DNA of 27,654 nucleotides from NCBI GenBank assembly GCA_024196135.1, contig JAMQCK010000340.1:1-27654 (forward strand), written 5' to 3'. The notes beneath the pieces are model-generated. The model had not been told where the DNA came from. It ran no database searches and saw only the letters and a list, made by a program, of their open reading frames with translations. Below, one piece after another: positions 19,501 through 27,654 of this stretch. A program made the position numbers and the translations under genes. The DNA is from Pleurotus ostreatus/Saccharomyces cerevisiae fusant (lineage: Eukaryota > Opisthokonta). How positions within the stretch are numbered: position 1 is the stretch's first letter; the number at the start of each line of letters is the position of its first letter.

Positions 19501-22500
19501 ATGTCGTCCCTCGAGAAGCTGGCCATCCGCGGCATTCGCTCCTTCGACGACAAACAGATATCCGTCATCGAGTTCTTCAACCCCGTCACCGTCATCGTCG
19601 GGCACAATGGCAGTGGCAAGACCACGATTATCGAGTGCTTGAAGTACGCGACTACGGGCGACCAACCCCCGAACACGCGCGGCGGCGCGTTCGTGCACGA
19701 CCCGAAGATGGCAAACGAGAAGGAGGTGAAGGCGCAGGTGAAGCTGAGGTTTCATGCGGCAAACGGGCAGCGGATGCTCGCGGTGCGCAACCTCAGTGTA
19801 ACGCTGAAAAAGACAACGGGGATGACCATGAAGACCTTGGAGAGTATTTTGGCGGTAGCAGATGAAGCACAGCAGGGGAAGAAGGTGCGTGGCGCGATCA
19901 TGTAGTCTTGTTCATTCTGCTGATTCATGGCTGGCAGCGCGGGGTCATCTCGACGAAGTGTGCGGAGATGGACACCGAGATCCCCCAACTCCTGGGTGTA
20001 TCCAAGTCGGTTCTTGAGAATGTCATCTTTTGTCATCAAGAGGACTCGTACTGGCCCCTCTCCGAACCGTCTACCCTTAAGAAGAAGTTCGACGACATCT
20101 TCGAGGCGACGAAGTGCGTGCCCATGCCCTACTACCGTTCATCGTGTTCAACCCTCCTTTCAGGTACACGAAGGCCCTCGACTCCATCAAAAACCTGCGT
20201 AAAGACCGCGTCGCCGAGCTCAAGACCGAGAAGGTCCGGCTCGAAGGCCTCGCGCGAGACAAGGCGCAATACGACAAGCTCAAGGCACGCATATCCGAGC
20301 TCAGCCAGACCATCGTCGCGAAGGAGGCCGAGTACGACCAGGTCAAGGTCGAGTATGAGGCCATGGTGGACGCGAACCAGAAGCTGTACGAGCAGGCGAA
20401 CGCCTTCCGCGAGACGTACATGAACGTGCAGAACCTCGAGAACCGGAAGAAGCAGTTGAAGCAGGATATCGAGGAAGCGAAGGCGGAGATGAAGGAGGAA
20501 GAGGGTCAGTTGAAGTTCGTTTTACTTGCAAGCGGCTGGTCTAATTTTTGAGGAGGCTCCGACGAGGAACTGAGAGAACGCCTTCGGAATCATGAGAAGC
20601 ACATCGAGAAAGAGAAGGGCCGTCGGCTGACTGAGATCAACGCGAAGGAGGATCTCGAAGAAGAGCTGAAGGCAATGCGTGAAGAGCAGATGCACGACAC
20701 CGCCCGGCTCGGGAAGCTGCGCGCGGAGAAAGAGGTTCGTGCGCACTCAAGTTTACTGAGAATGAACATTCTGACCTTCGCTTCAGGCTCAAGAGCAACG
20801 CATTCGCGATAGGGAGCAGATCATCCGCGAGCTCGCTGCCAAGCATGGGATTTCTGGCTTCAACGTATCGCCCTTGGGGGCGGAGAAGGTCGTGGAGTTC
20901 ATCTCGCGATTGGACGACGCGTATAGCAAGAGCAAGGCGGAGCTGGACGCCCAGACGGTGGGCATATACAGTATTACGGCCTTGCGACATCTAACGTTCT
21001 GTAGCGCAACCTTCAAACCAAGCAGGACGAGCACCAGAAGGAGCTTCTCGAGCTAGAGAAGAAGGTCGACTCCCTACGCACCCGCAAATCCACCATGAAG
21101 ACCGCCCTCACCGAAAAACAAGCCTCCATCACCCGCGACGAAGCCACGCTCGACGACATGCAGGACATCCCCGCCCAGCTCGCCACCGTCGACTCCGAAA
21201 TCGAGGACAAGACAGAGAAGCTGAAGAAACTCCGCGAGCAGATCAAGACCGCCGCGTACGACAAGCAGATCGAGGAGAAGGCAAGGGAGGCGCGGTTGTT
21301 GGACGATCAGCGGAATGAGGCGAGCCGGGAGTTTCGGTTTTTGAGCTCGCAGGCGGAGATTAGGGCGAAGCTGCAGCTGAAGAGGACGGAGGTGCAGAGT
21401 AAGACGAAGGAGGTGCAGACGACGTGGGTGGCGGTTTGTTTGTATGCGCTATGTGTGGCTGATTGGTTGGGACAGCATTGAGACGAGCAGGGTCAAGTTT
21501 CGCAAGATTATGCAGAAAGACCCTGTCGCGGAAACGATGGAGAAAGACCTCGACAAGGCCAGGATGTGTGTTCCTCTAAAAAGTCGGTTTGGATTCCAAG
21601 CTGACTTGCTTCTAGCGAGCGCGAATCCGAGCAGGAGACCTTGGACAAGCAAGCGACCAACGCCGCCAGCGCAGTCCAGAACTCGGAAACAGCTATCACA
21701 ACCATGCGTCAAGAGGTCAAGACGAACAAGGAGCGTATACGCGGTAGGACAATTTCTCGTATGCGCGTCTACAATTAATGTCTGACTGATCGGCGTAGTC
21801 CTCGACCGTAACATCAAGAAGGTCCTGGGCGAGCGCCCGACCATCGAGAAGGCCATTGCTGAGGCCAAAGAGGAGATCGAATTCCGTCGCAAGTGGGCAC
21901 CTTCAAAGCCGCGCAATCTCATTCTAATTCTAATCACCCTTACCCTCAGGCGTATCGAAGGCCTGAAAGGCGGCAAGACCCTACTCGAGCGATGGCTCCA
22001 GATCGGCGAGGAGCACAAGAAGTGCCCGGCGTGTGTGCGGATGATGGACGACCGGGAGTTGAGGGAGTTTGAGAAGACGGTGAGCAGGACGTGATGTGAA
22101 TGGGCGTGTGCGATGCTGATGTGAGGTATGTCGGTAGATGCGAGAGCATATTGGGAATGCGGATCCCAAGAAGCTTGACGGGACGAAGAATGAGATGGAG
22201 GAGTGGGAGCAGGAGTTGGTTGAGTTGGAGGGCTTGATACCGCAACAATTGGAGCTGGAGCGTCTGAAGGAGGAGACGCCCGCGCTTGAGGCCAAGATCA
22301 AGGCTCAGGAGGACGCGCTTCCGGAGCTTTCAGCGCAGGCTGATGAGGTATGTCCGTCTCGTCAAGGCGATGGCTTTAAGGTACTGACCCGGCGTGTAGA
22401 TTACCGACAAGATCGACCTCTTGCGCAAGCAGGCCAATGAGGTGCAAGCGCTCAAGCTCCAGGCTGCGAACATCACTCGTCTTCAGAAAGACGTTGAGCG

Positions 22501-24442
22501 CCTCAAGGAGGAGATCGAGGAAATTGAACACGACCTTTCTGCGACCGGCTCGACGAAGTCGACGGACGATCTACAGGCGGAGATTGAGAAGATGACGGAC
22601 CAGATGTGGGCTTTATTGGTGTTGCATTCACCGAGTCGTTGCTGATCCATCCGTAGTCGTCTGCTCGAGCGCGAGAAGAACCACCTCACCGCGGACAGCA
22701 ACCGCATGAACAACAGCGTTATCTCCACAGAGAGAGAGCTTCATTCCTTGCAGACGCGCCGGATGGAGCTCACGTCGAAGGTGGAGAAGATGAAGACGCT
22801 AGAGACCAACATTGCGGAGGCGAAGAAGCGTATTGAGGAGATCGCGGTCGACCAAAAAGCGAGTGCAGCCATGCTCTTGAATGTCAAAGCTAACACACTG
22901 TTCAGGACATCGACGTGCGTATCCGTGAGGCCCAGGGTCCCATTGACGCGCTTAATGCGCAGTGGGACACTATCCGTGCCGAGCTGAGGGCAATAATTGA
23001 GACTGCTTCCGAACACACGCGTGCGCTGAGCTTGGACAGTGACAAGCTGAACAACATCAACAAAGCTGTGGAACGGTAAGTCCTATACCACCACCATGCT
23101 TCGTCTTGTCTGACGAGGATCGTAGCTACGTCAAGGAGAAGAGCCAACGTATCTTGGACGAGTGTCACAACGCCGTCGAGCAGCGCAAGGTGGAGATCAA
23201 CGAGCTCTCCGAGCGCGTCGAGGCGCAACGCCGCGTCATCGAGAAGATTGACAAGGAGATCAACGAGAGCGGCGCGTCGCAAGCCTCTCTGCGCGAGAAT
23301 ATCCGCGTGCGGAAGATGCAGAAGGAGATTGTCGAGATCCAGAGCGAGATCGACAAAGTGGATATGGAGGAGATCGCGCGTTCGCGGCGGGCGTTCAAGG
23401 ATCAGTATAAGCCTGCGAAGGAGAAGGAAACGGAGCTGCAGGGGCAGGTGAGTTGGGCGGGTGTCGTGGCCTAGATGGTGGCTGACCGAAATAGTACTCT
23501 CACATCGGCGGCATGCTAACGTCTAGTCGGGAACAATTGTCGACATGGGAGCATGACCTCCGCGACTTCAAGGACATCAACAAGAAGTATACGGAGCAGT
23601 TGATCAGGGTCAAGGTACGTAGGCTTCGCAGTGCTGAGATATAGACACTCACAAACGCGTCGCACAGATGTCCGATATGGCGAACAACGACCTTGAGAAG
23701 TATGCCAAAGCCCTGGACAGGTGAATGAAATGCTACTTTCGAATGGGAAACCAGCTGACATGGCCCAGCGCCATCATGAAGTACCACAGTCTCAAGATGG
23801 AGGAGGTCAACGACACGATGAGGCATCTCTGGAACAAGACCTACCAGGGTACGGATATCGATGGGATTAAGATCCGCTCGGATGTCGAGGGTGGCGCGTC
23901 GAAGCGGTCTTACAACTATCGAGTATGTGGCCCTGGCGTCTCTGATGTGCTTGTGCTGATAATCTTGCCCGTATAGGTCGTCATGACCAAGGATCAGGTC
24001 GAGATGGACATGCGTGGGCGCTGCTCCGCCGGTCAGAAGATGCTGGCGTCCATCATCATCCGCCTGGCCCTGTCAGACTCTTTTGGCCAGAACTGTGGCA
24101 TCCTCGCCTTGGATGAGCCTACCAACGCGCTAGACACCGAAAACATCGACGCTCTTGCTTCCAGCTTGGTCGAGTACGTGCGCTGTGCGGTCTACATGTC
24201 TACCTGGCTGACAGGATCTCGTACAGTATCATCAATGAGCGCAAGAACCACTCAAACTTCCAGCTCATCATCATCACGCACGACGAGAACTTCTTGCGGA
24301 AGCTCGGTCAGAGTGAAGTGATGGAGCACTACTGGTCGGTGCATTGCTATTCGTGTATGCATCTGCAGCTGACTCTGTTGACAGGCGTGTCGTTCGGGAC
24401 TCCAGGCAAAAGTCCATCATCGAGCGTCAACGATTCCACTAA
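19501..24442 (+). CDS. RAD50: DNA repair protein Rad50 (MRN/MRX complex ATPase)
   Basis: Twenty-one exons give about 1307 residues, close to yeast Rad50. Exons: 19501-19884, 19938-20113, 20164-20504, 20556-20734, 20787-20957, 21005-21423, 21476-21565, 21616-21743, 21799-21892, 21950-22079, 22138-22347, 22400-22605, 22657-22858, 22906-23075, 23126-23447, 23495-23614, 23668-23720, 23769-23922, 23977-24173, 24215-24334 and 24385-24442. Walker A is GHNGSGKT (34-41) and the Q-loop lies in [11 protein letters not shown] (Gln162). Two long coiled-coil arms flank the zinc hook CPAC (Cys686, Cys689). Then come the ABC signature RCSAGQK (from 1198), Walker B and D-loop [12 protein letters not shown], and ITHDENFL. 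All key residues are present, so the gene looks functional. Rad50 works with Mre11 and an Nbs1/Xrs2 partner to bind, tether and process double-strand breaks and signal through ATM/Tel1. The intron at 22859-22905 needs a GC donor. Confidence 0.97.
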
Positions 24443-24605
24443 CGTATCTATGCTTTGCGCCTTGCTATCACTGTTTCTGTTGCATCTGTCTTACTGCTCA
24501 TCTACGACTGACATGGACAAGGGACACTCATGCTCGTAATTTATGCCATGTATTCGGTCCAATCTACACCCTGGGTTACATATGTACGGCTCTGAGCTCC
24601 TGCTG

Positions 24606-25625
24606 CTAAGAGTCCAAACCAAGGTCTTCCTTCCGACGCGCGTGAAGCTCCGACCACGGTGGCAAGCCGAACCTCTCGGGCATCTCTGCCCAGTACGCAG
24701 AGCCCCAAGACAGGTCCGCCTGCTGGACATGCAGGAAGCAATCGTCGCAGAGTACTCTTTCCAAATCGTCCCAACGAGCCTGAGGCATATGGTGGACGAA
24801 GATAGCTTGTTGTTTACGCAGCAGGGCGATGGCGATCGAGTTCCGCTTGATCATGCACGCAGCGCGACTGGTGCAGGTGGCAACCGGCGTCAAGAACATG
24901 TCGACGATGCGCTGGTTCGCCTGCTGGTCCATGTCTCGGACAGCGCGCAGGCACTTTTCCCGTGCAAGTTCTGAGAGCTGGAAGTGCATATTGTCATACT
25001 TTGGGCTGGTATGGCCGTCGAGGATGCACTCGGGACCCATGCGCGTGCAGCACTCGAGGGCGACGACGAGTAACCACTGGGCACCGACCTCCATGGCAAC
25101 GTCGGCGAGGGCAAAGTGGACGCAAGGTGGTATTCCCACCGTGGATCTGGCGCCCTCAAAGCTGCGTGGGTAGATTGTCGATGCGTGGAGAAGAGCGCGC
25201 CGACGCAGGTACGGCACGTCGTATTTGTGGGCTAGGCGCAAGACCGCGACTATCTGGCGAATAGGTAGCTTGGTCTTCGAGCCAACTGGACTTTCAAAGA
25301 ACCTTGTGATTGACCGTCAGCGTGAAATCGGAGAACAATGAAGAGCGCAGGCGTACCCCGAGTCGAATATGGCGCGCAGAAAATAAGCAACCTCGCTTGC
25401 TTTATCATGGAGCTCAACAATAGGCAAGTCTTCCAAGGTAGAGGCCGGGGGTGGTTGCGGAAGGCAGAAGAGGTCGGCGAAGAAGGTAGACCGTGCAGCG
25501 AGTATAGAGCGATGCACTCGAAATCGTGTCCCTTCCGCCTGGACAATGACATTGCCATCGTCGAACCAGAGGTCGTCCACCTTCATATCTGGCGATTTGG
25601 ACGAGGAACGCTTGTCGGAGTCCAT
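24606..25625 (-). CDS. BTB/POZ domain protein
   Basis: Two exons, 25625-25357 and 25302-24606, joined over a 54 bp GTACGC...AAG intron, give 321 residues. The ATG at 25625 (MDSDKRSSSKSPDMKVDD) is used; the frame extends further but without another ATG. The BTB fold is clear: DDLWFDDGNVIVQAEG, then the hallmark FRVHRSILAARSTFFADLF, a PIVELHD strand and VAYFLRAIFDSG. The C-terminal 220 residues are helical, with VLRLAHKYDVPYLRRRALLH matching the helices after many fungal BTB domains. Near the C-terminus are several Cys and Trp-rich pieces (DDLERVLCDDCFLHV). This is a large agaricomycete family. BTB domains mediate dimerisation and often link to cullin-3 ligases, but no partner can be read here. 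Confidence 0.9.
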
Positions 25626-26086
25626 TGCCACAATTGAGCCCACCCGGGGGATGATGAGAGGCGGAAGCAAGTGACGTTACCGGAGACCGGTCGATCGCTG
25701 CCCCTGATCCGGTTGCTATTGTGACGGAAAAGGAAGGTATTGAAGTGCTCACTGACCGGACTTGGGCGTGCGAAGACTTCAAAGGCAAGTAACAGTAGGT
25801 CCAAAAATCATGTACATGACATGTACGCATAAGGGTATCATCACAAGCGTCGTAAAATTCCATATCCTACCTACAGACGAAACTGCGTACGCGAAATGAG
25901 TATGTGCGATATCTCCGTACAAAGACAGTAGGAAAATAAGATAAACTAGACCAGAGTAGCGATTGAGAGAGATACGTAGAGACAAGGTATGTAACGCGCC
26001 GCGAGTAGATCACATTTGCTGCTGCAACAATGGAAAAACAAGAGAAGGTGAATAAAGGTGCTGCCGAGGGCCTGCCTCTGGCACTA
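25626..26086. promoter_or_regulatory. Upstream region of the BTB gene and 3' region of the Spa2-like gene
   Basis: 461 bp between two minus-strand genes in tandem, AT-rich in the middle. It holds the BTB promoter and a perfect palindrome at 25812-25826. No gene is seen. Confidence 0.45.
25812..25826. repeat. Palindrome with 7-bp arms
   Basis: GTACATG, one A, then CATGTAC form a perfect inverted repeat about 190 bp upstream of the BTB start codon. The size fits a dimeric regulator site, but chance is possible. Confidence 0.35.
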
Positions 26087-27653
26087 TTATAGCTTCATCA
26101 ACCCCTTCATCGCGTTCGCAACTGCGAAACTCGACTTGGCCATTATCTGCCTCGACTCCTTTGTCACCTCTGGCAGGGCTTGCACCTCGCTCAGCTTGTT
26201 TGCGTGCTCCCCGAGCTCGCGCAGGATCTCCTTGCCTTGCGCGGCGGACGCGGGCGGCAGATTGTCGTTACATACGGCAACGATGCTGGACACGATGGTG
26301 ATGATCTGCGTGATGTTCTCGTTCAGGGTCGGCGAGGGTGTTGGACTTCGGACGCCGGAAAGCACGCTCTGGATTGCGTAAACGATGGACTCGGTTTGAG
26401 CTTCAAGGTACGGCTAAAGCAAAATTATTTAGTAAGGTGTGATAGCTAGAGTAAATGGCTAACTTGCCTTGAGCTCAGCCCAAGGATCTTCCGCCCCCGT
26501 CGCAGATTCATCACTAGCGATGTTGCCGCCGCCATTTGGCTGGTCAAAAATAGGTGGTGGCGAGCTTGTATGTTCCGAGCTCGAATTACCCGACGGCGTC
26601 CCCCGACCAAACCCCCGCATACGTCCACCCGCACCAGACGAAGCCGCGCTGCTAACCCTGCTATGCATCGACCGCTCCTCAACCGAGCGCAGCATCGGCG
26701 AGAAGGCATTTCGTGTTGGCGGGCTCGCTGCAGCAAACTGCTCCTGCTCCTGCTTCGTCGCCCGCCGGATGAGCACAGTGCGCGCGAGCTCCGTGACCGT
26801 AGCGGATACATGGCTCGCAGCGGCGTCTAGCAAGCTGACTGGCGACATGCCCGAACTTGACGCGTGTGTCTTGACCGCGGCAACGAGATTGCTGAGCGTG
26901 GCCTCCAACCGCTCGGACAAAGCCTTGAGCGTCTCCGGGTCGACGTCAGAACGTTCCCGCGAGCTGCGTCGCTCGAAGGCGCGGCTATCTTCAATTATTG
27001 CGGACGCGGCATTGACGACAGCCTTCATAGGCGAAAGCACGCGTGTCGGCGCATTTGAGCGACCGGCAGTGAGCAAGCTGTCGACTGAACTGAGGAAAGC
27101 AGTGATATGAATGTCCAGGATACCACCGTCGGCAGTGACGGGCAGCTCCTCCGCTGATCTGTCGACCCTCGGAGCCTGCGAGTAGAGCTGTGATGTCGCT
27201 GCAAGGTTCGATTAGCATCAGCATAATTTGCGAGGAACGCTGACATACCCTTGACACTGCGCAGCTCTGTCTTCGCCTGTTCGTACTTGCGCTTGTACTC
27301 CTTGAGCTGACTATCGAGCTCACGAATGACGCCAAGATCCGAGTCCTTCGCGGTCATCAACTCGTCGTTGCGCCGTTGCAAGTCCTCTAGCTCGGCCATC
27401 AAGCCCTCCATATCCGAGCGTAGCTGGTCGACGATCTCTGGATCAGCCTGCAAATCGTTAGCTGGCTATACAAGCAAGGCGTAAGCTTGAGACGTACGCC
27501 GCCTCCGCCGCCTCCTCCCCTCTCGCGCTCTTCTTCCAATCGTTCGCAGCGATCTCGCAAGATCTGCAGCTCCTCCTCATCGGCCACCTTGTCTCGCTCT
27601 CGCCGGTCTCGCTCGCGCCTCAAGCTGTCAACTTCATCTTCCAGCTCGCGCAT
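26087..27653 (-). CDS. Spa2-like polarisome scaffold, C-terminal part (5' end beyond the window)
   Basis: Visible exons are 27653-27498, 27447-27249, 27198-26468 and 26413-26087, 470 residues; the gene continues to the right. The last intron (26414-26467) has a GC donor in the perfect context AAG|GCAAGT. The first part is coiled coil (MRELEDEVDSLRRERD..., a Gly run, then DPEIVDQLRSDMEGLMAELE). Next is ILDIHITAFLSSVDSLLTAG and TRVLSPMKAVVNAASAI, which I recognise as the conserved domain behind the coiled coil of Spa2/GIT-family proteins. A disordered Ser/Gly/Arg linker follows, then a helical C-terminus (PYLEAQTESIVYAIQSVLSG to NAMKGLMKL). Spa2 scaffolds the polarisome at hyphal tips, binding formin and MAPK components through an N-terminal domain not visible here. 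The ATG at 27653 is probably an internal Met. Confidence 0.85.
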
Positions 27654-27654
27654 G

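Noticed and set aside
20343..22301. Several minus-strand Ser/Leu/Arg-rich frames across RAD50
   Set aside because: Mirror images of the Glu/Lys-rich coiled-coil codons; typical antisense artefacts.
26469..27110. Plus-strand frame of 213 codons opposite the Spa2-like gene
   Set aside because: Antisense to an exon with recognisable Spa2 sequence; no start context or domain.

Overview
The window is nuclear DNA of a filamentous basidiomycete, most likely an agaricomycete of polypore type. The reasons are GC-rich, gene-dense sequence with short spliceosomal introns (mostly 41-61 bp) opened by GTGCGT, GTACGT or GTGAGT and closed by YAG, plus protein families typical of that group: an orphan seven-helix protein, a BTB protein, a YAT-type amino acid permease and a Spa2-like scaffold. 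There is no bacterial operon structure, and I found no tRNA, rRNA, CRISPR array or intact transposon. About 59 introns were placed by hand from splice consensus plus reading-frame continuity. Nearly every exon chain closes in frame, which is the main evidence for the models.

Layout. 1-1185 (+): 3' part of a probable fungal-specific transcription factor, cut by the window edge. 1905-3891 (-): soluble fumarate reductase flavoprotein with a C-terminal cytochrome b5 domain. 4652-5346 (-): small protein with two dimeric alpha/beta barrel (ABM-like) halves. 5869-6984 (+): a PAXX/XRCC4-superfamily-like end-joining factor, the most interesting gene here. 7718-8863 (+): orphan coiled-coil protein with a low-complexity tail and a 5'UTR intron. 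9427-10141 (-): Ser/Gly-rich single-pass membrane protein. 10742-13037 (+): coiled-coil, proline-rich protein with a repeated C-terminus. 13375-15562 (-): amino acid permease in ten exons. 15563-17727: about 2.2 kb with only weak gene candidates. 17728-19140 (+): seven-transmembrane orphan. 19501-24442 (+): RAD50, complete, 21 exons. 24606-25625 (-): BTB/POZ protein. 26087 to the right edge (-): C-terminal part of a Spa2-like polarisome scaffold.

The genes are independent eukaryotic transcription units in mixed orientation. Two belong to one process, DNA double-strand break repair: RAD50 (Mre11-Rad50 end sensing and tethering) and the PAXX-like protein (Ku-dependent end joining). They lie about 12.5 kb apart, and nothing suggests the proximity is more than chance. 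Three introns (in the PAXX-like gene, RAD50 and the Spa2-like gene) appear to use GC instead of GT at the donor; each is forced by the reading frame.
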